Part shown: positions 1-8,524 of the stretch, piece by piece
Position numbering within the stretch: the first letter of the stretch is position 1
Layout: every line of letters starts with the position of its first letter
NCBI RefSeq assembly: GCF_003952665.1
Contig: NZ_CP017946.1
Location: 5,289,001-5,353,000 of the forward strand
Reading direction: 5' to 3'
DNA: 64,000 nt
DNA from: Bosea sp. Tri-49
GTDB taxonomy: Bacteria; Pseudomonadota; Alphaproteobacteria; Rhizobiales; Beijerinckiaceae
Notes under the pieces: model-generated
What the model was told of the DNA's origin: nothing
The model's input: only the letters and a program-made list of their open reading frames with translations
The model's database searches: none
Position numbers and translations under genes: made by a program

Positions 1-742
1 GGATCGCGACGCGCAGCAGCAGGAAGCGCTGGCTGGCGCCGAGTGTGCGGGCGACGTCGTAATAGGCCTTGTCGACGGCGGCGACGCCCGACCAGGTCAG
101 GATCGTCACCGGGAACCAGGTCGCGAGCGCGACGAGGAAGACGCCAGCGCTGAAGCTCGACGGGAACAGGAACAGCACCAGCGGGATCAGGGCGGTCGTC
201 GGGATCGGGCCGATGAAGCGCAGGATCGGGCTCGTCCAGTAGCCGACGCGCCGTGTCCAGCCGGTGGCGAGGCCGGTGAGGAAGCCGGCGACCGCGCCAA
301 AGGCGATCCCCAGCGAGAGCAGCACCAGCGAGGCCCGGATGCCTTCGAGCAGGCGCGGATAATCGCTGGCATAGGCCTCGAGCAGACCCTGCGCCGGCGG
401 GAAATAGGGCAGGGGCCAATAGCCGGTCTTGGCCGAGGCGATCTGCCAGATCGAGAGCAGCACCGGCAGGGCGATCAACCAGGGGCCGTTCTTCCGGAGC
501 CAGCGCTCGACGCCGCGCAGGCGGGCGCCGAGGCCGTAGGCGAGCAGCAGGGTCGCGCCGATCAGCCATTGCCCGGCGGCCAGATGCGTGGTCAGGGCAA
601 AGTCGCGGATGTTCGGCCAGAGCAAGGTGATCGCGCCGGCGGCGCTCCAGGCCAGCGTGGCGAAGACGAGATTGAGGTCGCGCTGGCTGATATCGGCCGG
701 CACGACCGCGACGGCTCTGTCCGTGATCGCGTGATCAGTCAC
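1..742 (-). CDS. ABC transporter permease, TauC/SsuC-like (3' end outside window)
   Basis: This is an inner-membrane permease for a nitrate/sulfonate/taurine-class importer. Reading from a GTG at 742 gives about 247 residues before the window edge, so the C-terminus is missing. An AGGA about 10 bases upstream supports the GTG start. The N-terminal ~100 residues add hydrophobic segments before the usual BPD-transporter domain, which contains GFLTGLATGWTRR and the EAA-like stretch YYDVARTLGAS. It closely parallels the permease at 2676-3674, with the same layout and the shared RFIGP and VARTLGA motifs, so the two probably form a heterodimer. It is the last visible gene of the minus-strand unit permease-ATPase-binding protein-permease. 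The substrate is inferred only from the sulfur context. Confidence 0.85.
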   Translation of the reverse strand, partial: MTDHAITDRAVAVVPADISQRDLNLVFATLAWSAAGAITLLWPNIRDFALTTHLAAGQWLIGATLLLAYGLGARLRGVERWLRKNGPWLIALPVLLSIWQIASAKTGYWPLPYFPPAQGLLEAYASDYPRLLEGIRASLVLLSLGIAFGAVAGFLTGLATGWTRRVGYWTSPILRFIGPIPTTALIPLVLFLFPSSFSAGVFLVALATWFPVTILTWSGVAAVDKAYYDVARTLGASQRFLLLRVAI

Positions 743-819
743 GGTGTCGGAATCCTGATGACGGGGAGGGCTGGCGGATGCCGGCCGGCATCCGCCCAAG
801 GAGGTGTGAGCCAAGGACG

Positions 820-1842
820 TCAGCCGAGGACGTCGACGGTGATGCGTTCGGCCAACGCCTTGGGATCGGTGCGCGGGCGGATGACGCCGACCGAGCGCAG
901 GTCGTCGGCATAGAGCGCGACTTCGTCCCGCAGCCGCTTGCCCGAGCCGAAATGATGTTCGTGCGTGTGGCTGCGGATGATCTCGCCGAGGATCGGCTTG
1001 GCGATCGGGCTATAGGCGGTGAAGATCTGCGCGGCTTCGTCGGGGTTGTTCTTGACCCAGTCGGCTGCCTCCAGCAGGGCGCGGGTCAGGGCAGCGCTCG
1101 CCGGCTTGTTGTTCTCGGCAAAATCCTTGCGGACCGCGATGCCGCAGCAGGACAGGTCCTTGTACGGGTCGGTGGTGAGCAGGCCGCCGATCTCATGCAG
1201 TCTGCCCTCATTGTTCTTGAGCACGAGGAAAATGCCTGGGTCGGCATCGACGGCTGCCTGGATCTCGCCCTTCTTGATCGCTTCGCCGAGCAGGTCGACC
1301 GGGTAGACGCGCCAGTCGACCTCGTTGGCCGGGTTGATGCCGGCTTTGAAGAGCTGGACGGCGAGGAAGTTCTTGCCGGCGCTCGCCATGTCGACGACGC
1401 CGATCGACTTGCCCTTCAGCGATTTGTAGTCGACCTCCTGCGAGCCCACCGCCGAGATCACCCGGATGCAGCCGCCATGCAGCGCGCCGGTGAAGCGGAT
1501 GTTGATGCCCTGCTCCAGTGGCTTCAGGAAGCGCAGGATGAAGTTGACGGTGGCGTCGATCTTGCCGGAAGCGACGGCCTCGAGGCTGCCATCGAAGTTG
1601 GAGCCGAACTTGACGATCTCGACGTCGAGCCCGTGCTTGGTGAAGAAGCCCTTCTCGGCCGCCGCCGGCACCGAGATCAGGCAGATGCCGGTGCCGCTCC
1701 AGCCGAGCTTAAGCTTATGCGGCGCGCCTTGCGCCAGCGACGGCGCCGAGCCGAAGCCGGCGGCGATTGGCGCGCCAAGCGCAACAGCAGAGCCGCCGGC
1801 GAGGACCGTGCGGCGGGAGAGAAGCGGACTGTTGTCGGACAT
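820..1842 (-). CDS. ABC transporter substrate-binding protein, NMT1/SsuA-like
   Basis: This 340-residue periplasmic binding protein belongs to the aliphatic-sulfonate/nitrate/THI5-like class. The N-terminus has SRRTVLAGG followed by a hydrophobic stretch and alanines near residue 38, which is a twin-arginine-type signal. The mature part begins KLKLGWSGTGICLISVPAAAEKGFF, a typical opening lobe of the family in which a ligand-facing loop precedes a helix. It lies between the ATPase (1888-2682) and the partial permease (1-742) on the same strand and must feed them. The ligand cannot be read from sequence. A sulfonate or sulfonate-like compound is inferred from the neighbouring flavin monooxygenases. 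Confidence 0.85.
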   Translation of the reverse strand: MSDNSPLLSRRTVLAGGSAVALGAPIAAGFGSAPSLAQGAPHKLKLGWSGTGICLISVPAAAEKGFFTKHGLDVEIVKFGSNFDGSLEAVASGKIDATVNFILRFLKPLEQGINIRFTGALHGGCIRVISAVGSQEVDYKSLKGKSIGVVDMASAGKNFLAVQLFKAGINPANEVDWRVYPVDLLGEAIKKGEIQAAVDADPGIFLVLKNNEGRLHEIGGLLTTDPYKDLSCCGIAVRKDFAENNKPASAALTRALLEAADWVKNNPDEAAQIFTAYSPIAKPILGEIIRSHTHEHHFGSGKRLRDEVALYADDLRSVGVIRPRTDPKALAERITVDVLG

Positions 1843-1887
1843 GGCGAAATCTCCTCGGGCGAAGGGGAAACAGTCGGAGAGAGGCGG

Positions 1888-2682
1888 CTACCAGCTGGCG
1901 TCGAGCCCGAGCAGGCCGAGGCTTTCGCGGCGCAGTTCGGCAAGGCGCGGATCGCCGCGATGGCGCGGATAGGGCAGGTCGACGGCGAAATCGGCCTTCA
2001 CGCTGGCAGGGCGGTCGCTGAAGATGACGACGCGGGTCGCGAGGAACAGCGCCTCCTCGACATCATGGGTGACGAGGATCGCGGTGAAGCCCTTGCGCTG
2101 CCAGAGCGAGACGAGCTCAGCCTGCATGGTCAGCCGCGTGAGGGAGTCGAGCTTGCCGAGCGGCTCGTCGAGGATGAGGATCGAGGGGTCGTTGACCAGC
2201 GCCCGTGCCAGAGCGACGCGCTGGGCCATGCCGCCCGAGAGCTGGTGCGGATAGGCGTTGGCGAACTTGCTCAAACCGACCAGCGCCAGCGTCTCGTCGA
2301 CGCGCGGCCACCGGCTGTTCAGCGTGCCCTGGGCGCGCGGGCCGAGCGCGACATTGTCGCGGACCGTGAGCCAGGGGAACAGCGTCGGATCCTGGAAGAC
2401 GACGACGCGCGAGGGGTGCGGGCCGGTGATCGGCTTGCCATCCTCGCGCAGGGCTCCACTGCGCGGCGGCTCAAGTCCGGCGACAAGGCGCAGCAGGGTC
2501 GACTTGCCGCAGCCGGAGGGGCCGAGCAAAGCGATGAACTCGCCCGGCTTCACGTCGAGGCTGACATGGTCGAGCACCGGCAGGACCGAGCCGTCGAGGT
2601 CGAAGGCGTGGCTGACCTTGTCGACGGCGAGCGAGGCGCCGGCGATCGGCCGTGCCGCGGGCTGCAAGGCGAGCGCTACCAT
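1888..2682 (-). CDS. ABC transporter ATP-binding protein, TauB/SsuB-like
   Basis: This is the cytoplasmic ATPase of the importer, 264 residues from the ATG at 2682. That ATG overlaps the end of the upstream permease by seven bases, so translational coupling is likely and longer upstream starts are less credible. Walker A is GPSGCGKST, the Q-loop sits in VVFQDPTLFPWLTV, the signature is LSGGMAQR and Walker B is ILILDEPLGKLD with the switch His in VTHDVEEAL. All motifs needed for ATP hydrolysis are present. It is the only ABC ATPase in the whole window, although two further ABC permease pairs are encoded nearby. Substrate identity is inferred from context. Confidence 0.9.
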   Translation of the reverse strand: MVALALQPAARPIAGASLAVDKVSHAFDLDGSVLPVLDHVSLDVKPGEFIALLGPSGCGKSTLLRLVAGLEPPRSGALREDGKPITGPHPSRVVVFQDPTLFPWLTVRDNVALGPRAQGTLNSRWPRVDETLALVGLSKFANAYPHQLSGGMAQRVALARALVNDPSILILDEPLGKLDSLTRLTMQAELVSLWQRKGFTAILVTHDVEEALFLATRVVIFSDRPASVKADFAVDLPYPRHRGDPRLAELRRESLGLLGLDASW

Positions 2683-3674
2683 TGGACGAGACCCTTCTGC
2701 CAGGAGAGGACGCGGTCGCGCAGGCGGAACAGCAGGGTAATCGAGCCCGAGCAGAGCAGGGCCAGCACGACGAGCGCGGCATAGACATTGGCGTAGGAGG
2801 CCCAGCCCTGGGCCCATTGCATGTAGAAGCCGATGCCGGCCTTCACCCCGACCAGCTCGGCCACCATCAGCACCGAGAAGGCCGAGCCCAGCGCCATGAA
2901 CAGGCCGACGAAGACATGCGGCAGCGCGGCGGGAATGGCGATGCGCAGGATCAGGAAGCCGGGCCTGGCGCCGAGCGTGCGGGCGACGTCGTAATAGCGG
3001 CTGTTGACGCTGGCGATGCCCGACCAGGTCAGCACCGTCACCGGAAAGCCGGTCGCCAGCGCGATCAGGAAGATGCTGGCGCTCCAGCTCGACGGGAAGG
3101 CGAAGAAGGCGATCGGCAGCCAGGCGGTGGCGGGCAGCGGTCCGATGAAGCGCAGCACCGGATGCACCCAGTAGCCGGCCTGCCGCGACCAGCCGATCGC
3201 GACACCGGTCAGGAAGCCGAGCACCGCGCCGACGACAAAGCCGGTGACCAGCAGCTTCATCGAGGCGAAGACGCTGGCTCCCAGCGTCGCATAGTCCTCG
3301 GTGTAGACCTCAAGCAGCGCCTGCGGCGGCGGGAAGAAGGGCAGGGGGAGCCAGCCGAACTTGGCCGAGGCGAGCTGCCAGAGCGTCAGTGCGATGCCCG
3401 ACGCGGTTGCCCAGGGGCCGGCCTCGCGAATCCAGTCGCCGGCGCGCGGCAGCCAGCGGCCGGCGATGGTGAGGCTGATGAAGCCGGCTGCGAAGATCGC
3501 TGCGCCGAGCGCGAAGCGGCGTGTCTCGAGCCAGTCGCTGACATCGGGCCAGGCGACGGCGCTGATGGCGACCGCCGCCCAAGCGAGCCCAGCGCTCAGG
3601 CCGGACCAGGCGAGTGGACGCGGCTGCTGCCGCTCGCGCAGGAGATGGAGGGAAGTGTCGGCTAGGGTCGTCAT
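2676..3674 (-). CDS. ABC transporter permease, TauC/SsuC-like
   Basis: This 332-residue membrane permease is the first gene of the minus-strand transporter unit. Residues 1-110 carry extra hydrophobic segments. The BPD-transporter domain follows, with VLGFLTGVAIGW, a central RFIGPLPATAWLP, and the EAA-like cytoplasmic loop YYDVARTLGARPGF that docks on the ATPase. GAGG stands a few bases before the ATG. It is a paralogue of the partial permease at 1-742. A palindromic operator-like site lies 85 bases upstream at 3759-3777. The most likely substrates are sulfonates or related organosulfur compounds, but this is inference from the gene neighbourhood. Confidence 0.88.
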   Translation of the reverse strand: MTTLADTSLHLLRERQQPRPLAWSGLSAGLAWAAVAISAVAWPDVSDWLETRRFALGAAIFAAGFISLTIAGRWLPRAGDWIREAGPWATASGIALTLWQLASAKFGWLPLPFFPPPQALLEVYTEDYATLGASVFASMKLLVTGFVVGAVLGFLTGVAIGWSRQAGYWVHPVLRFIGPLPATAWLPIAFFAFPSSWSASIFLIALATGFPVTVLTWSGIASVNSRYYDVARTLGARPGFLILRIAIPAALPHVFVGLFMALGSAFSVLMVAELVGVKAGIGFYMQWAQGWASYANVYAALVVLALLCSGSITLLFRLRDRVLSWQKGLVQW

Positions 3675-3758
3675 GAGCCTCTGTCGCGCTGCTGGCGGAA
3701 CCTCAGGCCTGCCGATCCGCAGGCCGAATATCGTTAGGCTAGCAGTGAGATGATATTA

Positions 3759-3777
3759 GTCTATAAAATAGATAATC
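3759..3777. promoter_or_regulatory. Candidate organosulfur-regulon operator (site a)
   Basis: An A/T-rich, imperfect 19-bp palindrome begins GTCTATAAA on the plus strand. It contains a perfect TCTAT-AAA-ATAGA core at 3760-3772. It lies upstream of the transporter unit transcribed leftwards from 3674 and is one of a family of similar sites in this island. Binding by the Rrf2 protein at 14261-14710 is inferred. Confidence 0.55.
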
Positions 3778-3812
3778 TAATTTTGCACCAGGCTTGGGAG
3801 AGGATTTCGTCG

Positions 3813-3914
3813 ATGCTGCCTCGCGCCATTGATAATTTCCGTTTGATCGAACGGCAGGTGCGAGAAGGGCGGTATCCCCGCGCCAAGATCGGCATTGCTC
3901 AATTTAATCCCTAA
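3813..3914 (+). CDS. Possible 33-residue small ORF or leader peptide
   Basis: A short reading frame (ATG 3813, TAA 3912-3914) lies between operator-like sites a and b, upstream of the SfnB-like gene at 4004. GGGAGAGGA stands about 10 bases before the ATG, a good ribosome-binding site. The peptide begins MLPRAIDNFRLIERQ and ends in AQFNP. It is fairly basic and carries no signal peptide or membrane segment. I recognise no family. Its stop codon falls inside site b, so it could be a leader peptide, a decayed gene remnant or chance. Confidence 0.25.
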   Translation: MLPRAIDNFRLIERQVREGRYPRAKIGIAQFNP

Positions 3915-3924
3915 ATTAGTAGAC
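3906..3924. promoter_or_regulatory. Candidate organosulfur-regulon operator (site b)
   Basis: The right half-site TTAGTAGAC at 3916-3924 matches the inferred consensus perfectly, and the left half is degenerate. It lies 80 bases upstream of the rightward SfnB-like gene start at 4004. It belongs to the same set as the sites at 3759, 8367, 12870, 14241 and 20224. Confidence 0.55.
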
Positions 3925-4003
3925 TATTGACATGGCGACGTGCGCCATGCGCTCTGGGGTGGGGACGGCCGCGGTCGTCCATTTACCAGATGGAGCTGCC
4001 GAT

Positions 4004-5242
4004 ATGACGCGAGCGGGAAGCGCTGCCCTGAAGCGCGACGAGAAGCCGGCCGGGCCGGGGCGGGAGGAGTTGCTGTCACGCTTGCCGGAGCTGGCGCGAC
4101 GCCTTGCCGTCGGGGCCTCCGAACGCGAGCAGCGGCGCGAGCTGCCCCATGAGAGCTTCCGCCTGTTCCGTGAATCCGGCCTCGGCGCCTTGCGCGTGCC
4201 GACCCGTCTCGGCGGCCCCGGCGGCAGCCTGCGCGACCTGTTCGAGGTCATCGTCACGCTCGCCGCGGCCGATCCGAACGTGGCGCATGCGCTGCGCTCG
4301 CATTTCAACTTCACCGAGACGCATGTCCTGGGAGAGGACACGCCGCGCTCGCGCGAGCTGCTCGGCCTCGTGCTGGATGGAGCGCTGTTTGCCGGCGCCT
4401 CGACCGAGCTCGGCACCGCCAAGCCGGGGCAGGTGACGACGCGGCTTCTTCGTGACGGCGACGACTTCCGGCTGGTCGGGCGCAAGTTCTACGCGACCGG
4501 TACCGCCTTTGCCGATTATGCGGTCTTCAGCGCCCAGGACGAGGAGGAGAGGCCGGTCGGCGTGCTGGTGCCGACGAGCCGGGCCGGCATCTCCGTCCAT
4601 GACGATTGGGACGGGATGGGGCAGAGGCTCACCGCCAGCGGCAGCGTCACGCTCGATGACGTCGTGGTGCACCCCGGCGAGGTCACCTACCGCCAGCTCG
4701 GCCTGGCGATCGGGCGGCACACCTCGTCGCTGCGCCAGCTGCATCTGGTCTCCTGCGCCGCCGGCATCGTCCGCAACGTCGTCAGCGATGCTGTCGCCTA
4801 TGCGCAGCGCGATGCGCGCGCGGCCCTGCACAGCGCGGCCGAGACCGGGCGCCAGGATCCGTTCGTGCAGCAGGTGGTGGGTGAGCTCTCCGCCGCCTCC
4901 TTCGCGGTCGACGCTGCCATCGCGGCTGCGGCTGCAGCGCTAGACCGCTCGGCCGAGGGCTTCGCCCGCAATGTGCCCGAGCTCGACGATCTCCTGCTGG
5001 CGGGGTCGCTCGCGGTGTCGCGCACGCAGATCGCGGTCTATCCGCAGGCTTTGAAGGCGGCCGAGACGCTGTTCGAGACGGGTGGCGGCTCGACCACGGC
5101 GAGTCGTTATAATTTCGACCGGCACTGGCGCAACATCCGCACGCTTTCGACGCACAACCCGCTACGACAGAAGGCGCGCGCCATCGGCGACTATTTCATC
5201 AACGACGAGACGACCTTCCTCAAGGCCGGGCGGGTGTTCTGA
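4004..5242 (+). CDS. SfnB/DszC-like acyl-CoA dehydrogenase-fold flavin monooxygenase
   Basis: This 412-residue enzyme has the acyl-CoA dehydrogenase fold and belongs to the sulfur-acquisition branch (SfnB, DszC and related reduced-flavin monooxygenases). The N-terminal helical domain covers roughly residues 20-130. The beta domain contains the ASTELGTA and KFYATGTAFADYAVF motifs and a WDGMGQRLTASG turn. The C-terminal helices contain DRHWRNIRTLSTHNP, a signature of this branch. I chose the ATG at 4004 because GGAG lies 8 bases before it; an in-frame ATG at 3932 is poorly placed. A second copy of this family lies at 15919-17166. It would need reduced flavin, presumably from the reductase at 13642-14184. 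The substrate is unknown. Confidence 0.82.
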   Translation: MTRAGSAALKRDEKPAGPGREELLSRLPELARRLAVGASEREQRRELPHESFRLFRESGLGALRVPTRLGGPGGSLRDLFEVIVTLAAADPNVAHALRSHFNFTETHVLGEDTPRSRELLGLVLDGALFAGASTELGTAKPGQVTTRLLRDGDDFRLVGRKFYATGTAFADYAVFSAQDEEERPVGVLVPTSRAGISVHDDWDGMGQRLTASGSVTLDDVVVHPGEVTYRQLGLAIGRHTSSLRQLHLVSCAAGIVRNVVSDAVAYAQRDARAALHSAAETGRQDPFVQQVVGELSAASFAVDAAIAAAAAALDRSAEGFARNVPELDDLLLAGSLAVSRTQIAVYPQALKAAETLFETGGGSTTASRYNFDRHWRNIRTLSTHNPLRQKARAIGDYFINDETTFLKAGRVF

Positions 5243-5250
5243 TTGGAGGC

Positions 5251-5276
5251 GCCGGGCTTTGCGAAGAAAGCCCGGC
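5251..5276. terminator. Terminator-like hairpin between convergent genes
   Basis: GCCGGGCTTT pairs perfectly with AAAGCCCGGC around a six-base loop. It sits between the convergent genes ending at 5242 and 5290. There is no clear T-run, so its efficiency is uncertain. Confidence 0.55.
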
Positions 5277-5289
5277 TCTGCCCCAGGTC

Positions 5290-6720
5290 TTATTCGGCAG
5301 CTTGCCGCGCGCCGCTCCAGACGGCCGAACGCCAGGTCTCCTCGCCGAACTCCGGTGCGATATCGGAGACAAAGCGTGTCTGATGATGCTCGATATCGCT
5401 GAAGAACAAGTCGCGGCTGATCGCCGAGACGACAGCCGGCACGTCACGGCGGATCGAAGGCACGTCGCCGATCGGCAGGCCGAAGCTGACGAAGCCGCCT
5501 GGGTTGTAGACGTGGATGTTCCGGAGCTGCGGCGCCGCGCCCAGCGTCTTCTCCAGCAGCTCATGCCCGAAGCCGAGATAGGGATGAGCGCCGAGATCCT
5601 GGTCCCGTTCGGCCTCCGGTGGGGCATAGCGATCGCGCCAGAGCAGGACCTCACCTGCGATGCCGGCGAGCTCGGGCCGGCGGGCCAGATCGACCCGGAA
5701 GCCGGTGCCGGCGATGGCGAAGTCGAAATAGAACTTGCCGGCCTCCAGTTCGACCGCGATGCGGTCATCCTCTTCACGGGCTTGCTGCCAGCCCGCCGAT
5801 AGATGGATGTGGAAGTTTGCGAAACGCACGGCGCGCTCGATGGCGTCCACCGTCGGCGTCGAGCCGGCATCGCGGAAGCGAAACGCTTGCCGCCAGCGGG
5901 TCGCGTCCGGCAAATGCCGGTAATTGTCATAGGCGCCGGGATAGCCGCGGACGCGCGACACCGGGGTGGCGGCGATGTGGTCGCGCCGGGCGAACAGATG
6001 GACCTCGCGCGCGCCGGCTTCCAGCGCAGCGCCTGCGGCGTCGAAGGCTGACGCTGCCGCGCCGAGCACCGCGACGGACTTGCCGCGCAGCGAGGCGATG
6101 TCGATGACATCCGAGGTGTGGGCCCGCAGATGCGGCGGCAGGGCCTCCAGCACTGCTGGCAGATAGGGGTAGCCGCTGCCGGCGACGCCGTTGCCGAGGA
6201 TAACCTTGCGCGCGGTCTCGACTTGATGAGTGCCGTCGATATCGAGATGCAGGCGCAGATGGTCGGCGGCGGGCTCGATCCGCAGCAATCGCGTGCGGTA
6301 GCGGATCTGCAAGCCCAGCGTCGCCCGGAACCAGGAGAGATATTTGGCCCAGTCGAGGCGCGGAATGCGGACGAGGTCGGCATAGGCCTGCTTGCCGTGG
6401 CGGGCCTCGTACCAGGCCTGGAAGCTCAGGCCCTGCACGCCGAGCTCGGGCCCCGCCAGGTTCTTTGGCGTGCGCAGCAGGTTCATCCGCGCCCGTGTCA
6501 GCCAGACGCCGGAGGCTGCCTCGTCGTGGGCGGCATCGATGACACTGATCCGGCGGATGCCGGCGCGTTGCAGCGCGAAGGCGAAGGTCGCGCCGGTATG
6601 GCCGCCGCCGACGATGACGACGTCATGGTCGATGCCGCCTCGCGCTGGGACCCAGTTGTCGGGGAAGGGGCCGAGCAGGCGCAGCGCTTCGCTGGCGGAG
6701 GAAGAAGGCAGGTCGGTCAT
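5290..6720 (-). CDS. FAD/NAD(P)-dependent flavoprotein (monooxygenase-like)
   Basis: This is a 476-residue cytoplasmic flavoprotein with two dinucleotide-binding signatures: VVIVGGGHTGATFA near residue 35 for FAD, and KSVAVLGAAASAFDAAGAAL near residue 215 for NAD(P). The layout resembles lysine/ornithine N-monooxygenases and Baeyer-Villiger-type enzymes, without a full match to the Baeyer-Villiger fingerprint. The ATG at 6720 overlaps the TGA of the upstream binding protein (ATGA), so the two are co-translated. Its position in an organosulfur island suggests oxidation of a sulfur- or nitrogen-containing intermediate. The exact reaction cannot be read from sequence. Confidence 0.75.
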   Translation of the reverse strand: MTDLPSSSASEALRLLGPFPDNWVPARGGIDHDVVIVGGGHTGATFAFALQRAGIRRISVIDAAHDEAASGVWLTRARMNLLRTPKNLAGPELGVQGLSFQAWYEARHGKQAYADLVRIPRLDWAKYLSWFRATLGLQIRYRTRLLRIEPAADHLRLHLDIDGTHQVETARKVILGNGVAGSGYPYLPAVLEALPPHLRAHTSDVIDIASLRGKSVAVLGAAASAFDAAGAALEAGAREVHLFARRDHIAATPVSRVRGYPGAYDNYRHLPDATRWRQAFRFRDAGSTPTVDAIERAVRFANFHIHLSAGWQQAREEDDRIAVELEAGKFYFDFAIAGTGFRVDLARRPELAGIAGEVLLWRDRYAPPEAERDQDLGAHPYLGFGHELLEKTLGAAPQLRNIHVYNPGGFVSFGLPIGDVPSIRRDVPAVVSAISRDLFFSDIEHHQTRFVSDIAPEFGEETWRSAVWSGARQAAE

Positions 6721-8351
6721 TGCTCGATCCAGACATCGGCGAGGTTGCCATTGAGCCCGTCGGCGCCGACCGTGTGATCCTTCACCTTGCGGTTGTAGAT
6801 CGTCAGGTTGGCGAGGGTCTGCAGCGTGATCGACGGCACGTCCTCGGCGACGATCTGCTGGAAACGGGCGAATTGCTGCTTGCGCTTGGCCGGGTCGAGC
6901 TCGACGGTCGCGGCCTCGAGCAGCGCGTCGATCTCCGGGTTGCTGATGCCGGAGCCGTTCGAGAACGGCACGCCCTTCTTGAAGTTCTTCGACCAGTAGA
7001 GCCGCTGCACGCCGACCGTCGGGTCGAAGGTGTTGCCCATCGAGTTGTTGGTGAAGTCGAAGTCGCGCTCGGTGTAGACCCGGCGGATATAGGTGGCGAA
7101 GTCCTGCGAGCGGATGGTGATCTCGATCCCGACCTTCGAGAGCGCCTGGCGCAGATAGTCGGCGGTGCGGCGATAGCCGTCGCCATAGGGCAGGAAGTCG
7201 TGATTGAGCCGGAAGCGCACGCCATCGGCGCCGCGCTTGAACCCGGCCTCGTCGAGCAATTGCTCGGCCTTCTTCGGATCGAAGGCGTAGGGCTTTACGG
7301 ACGGGTCATGGAAGCGGGTAAGCCGAGCGCTGATCGGCGTCGCGGTCGGCTCGCCATAACCGTACCAGACGGTGTTCAGGATGACGCGCTTGTCGATCGC
7401 ATGGGCGATGGCGCGACGTACGCGTACGTCCTTCAGGTACTTGTTCTCGAAGTTGAACTCGATGCGCTGCACCGAGGGACTGTAGGAATAGCCCTTCTCC
7501 TCGACGCCGATGCGCGGATCGTTCTTCAGCCTGTCGAGCTCGGAGAGTGGAACCGGCGTCTCGCCGCCAAGGTCGACCGACCCGGATTCGAAGGCAACGG
7601 CGCGTGCGGCGGCGTCCGGGATGAACTTCACCACCAGCCGGTCGATATAGGGCTTGGGCTTGTCCCAGTAGTTCGGGTTGCGCTCGTAGACGACATGGCT
7701 GCCGCGCACCCACTCCTTGAAGATGTAGGGGCCGGTGCCGACCGGCGCGTTCGTCTTCGGATTGGTCGACGGGTCCGTGCCTTCGTAGAGGTGCTTGGGC
7801 ACAATCGGCGACTCGGAGGCCGCAAAAGCGCTGATCAGATAGGGCGCCGGCTTGGACAGCACGATCACCGCCGTCAGCGGATCCGGCGTCTCGACGGTGA
7901 CGACATTGGCGAAGGTGCCGCGCCCGCGCGGATGATACTGCTTCAGGATGGCGATCGAGGCGGCGACGTCGGCCGAAGTGAAGGGCTTGCCGTCATGCCA
8001 GAGCACGCCCTCGCGCAGCTTGAAGGAGTAGCGCAGGCCGTCCTCGCTGATCGCCCAGTCCGCGGCGAGCTGCGCCTTCGGCGTCAGGTCATGGTCATAG
8101 GTCAGCAGCCCCTCCAGCACCTTGCCGCTGACCTTGGTCGACGGGCCTGCCGTATGGGCGATGGTGGAGAGCGCCGGCGGTTCGGGCTCGACCAGCATGT
8201 TCAGCGTGCCGCCGCGCTTGGGCTGCGCCAGGGCGCCGGAGAGGGGCAGGGTCGCAGCCAGCAGGGTGGCGACGGCGGTGGCTAAGAGGCGCGCGGACAT
8301 GACCATGCTCTGCGATGCGAGGAGAATGGCCGAGCCTAGGATGGCTCTCAT
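6717..8351 (-). CDS. Peptide/nickel-type ABC substrate-binding protein (SBP_bac_5)
   Basis: This is a periplasmic binding protein of the DppA/OppA class, 544 residues from the ATG at 8351. A better signal sequence begins at internal ATGs (8306 or 8300), so the start is uncertain; cleavage after GALA is likely. Family motifs include WAISEDGLRYSFKLREGVLWHDG, PVGTGPYIFKEW and NPNYWDKPKPYIDRL. It is a clear paralogue of the protein at 17172-18791. Its stop overlaps the flavoprotein start at 6720. The only matching permeases are DppBC-like at 10863-12862. In this setting the ligand is probably not a peptide but an organosulfur compound; that is inference. Confidence 0.85.
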   Translation of the reverse strand: MRAILGSAILLASQSMVMSARLLATAVATLLAATLPLSGALAQPKRGGTLNMLVEPEPPALSTIAHTAGPSTKVSGKVLEGLLTYDHDLTPKAQLAADWAISEDGLRYSFKLREGVLWHDGKPFTSADVAASIAILKQYHPRGRGTFANVVTVETPDPLTAVIVLSKPAPYLISAFAASESPIVPKHLYEGTDPSTNPKTNAPVGTGPYIFKEWVRGSHVVYERNPNYWDKPKPYIDRLVVKFIPDAAARAVAFESGSVDLGGETPVPLSELDRLKNDPRIGVEEKGYSYSPSVQRIEFNFENKYLKDVRVRRAIAHAIDKRVILNTVWYGYGEPTATPISARLTRFHDPSVKPYAFDPKKAEQLLDEAGFKRGADGVRFRLNHDFLPYGDGYRRTADYLRQALSKVGIEITIRSQDFATYIRRVYTERDFDFTNNSMGNTFDPTVGVQRLYWSKNFKKGVPFSNGSGISNPEIDALLEAATVELDPAKRKQQFARFQQIVAEDVPSITLQTLANLTIYNRKVKDHTVGADGLNGNLADVWIEQ

Positions 8352-8366
8352 TTCAGGCGCAATATA

Positions 8367-8385
8367 GTATACTAGAAAAATAGAC
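8367..8385. promoter_or_regulatory. Candidate organosulfur-regulon operator (site c)
   Basis: A 19-bp imperfect palindrome reads GTATACTAG-A-AAAATAGAC. It lies in the divergent promoter between the leftward binding protein (start 8351) and the rightward SfnG-like monooxygenase (start 8525), so one site could control both. It shares half-sites with sites a, b, d, e and g. Confidence 0.55.
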
Positions 8386-8524
8386 TAATTTGATACGAGC
8401 ATATGGAAAGAAGCGCTTTTCTTCGCGTGATAGCTTCGCGGCGGGGCATTGGTCGCCGGTTCTCCTGCCGAGGCTCGGCGAGCGACCTGCCTGCCTAATC
8501 CCTCGCGCCGATCGGAGATTGCTG

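Noticed and set aside
778..2784. Very long plus-strand open frame (668 codons) opposite the transporter genes
   Set aside because: It is antisense to a well-supported ATPase and binding protein; long open frames are expected from high GC at the third codon position. The translation has no recognisable domain.
1..3674. Tandem similar permeases as a recent duplication or mobile element
   Set aside because: The two permeases differ along most of their length and no terminal repeats or transposase are present; a heterodimeric permease is more likely.
3675..3931. SAM-II or other riboswitch in the sulfur-gene leader
   Set aside because: I looked for a conserved pseudoknot pattern upstream of the sulfur genes and found only operator-like palindromes.
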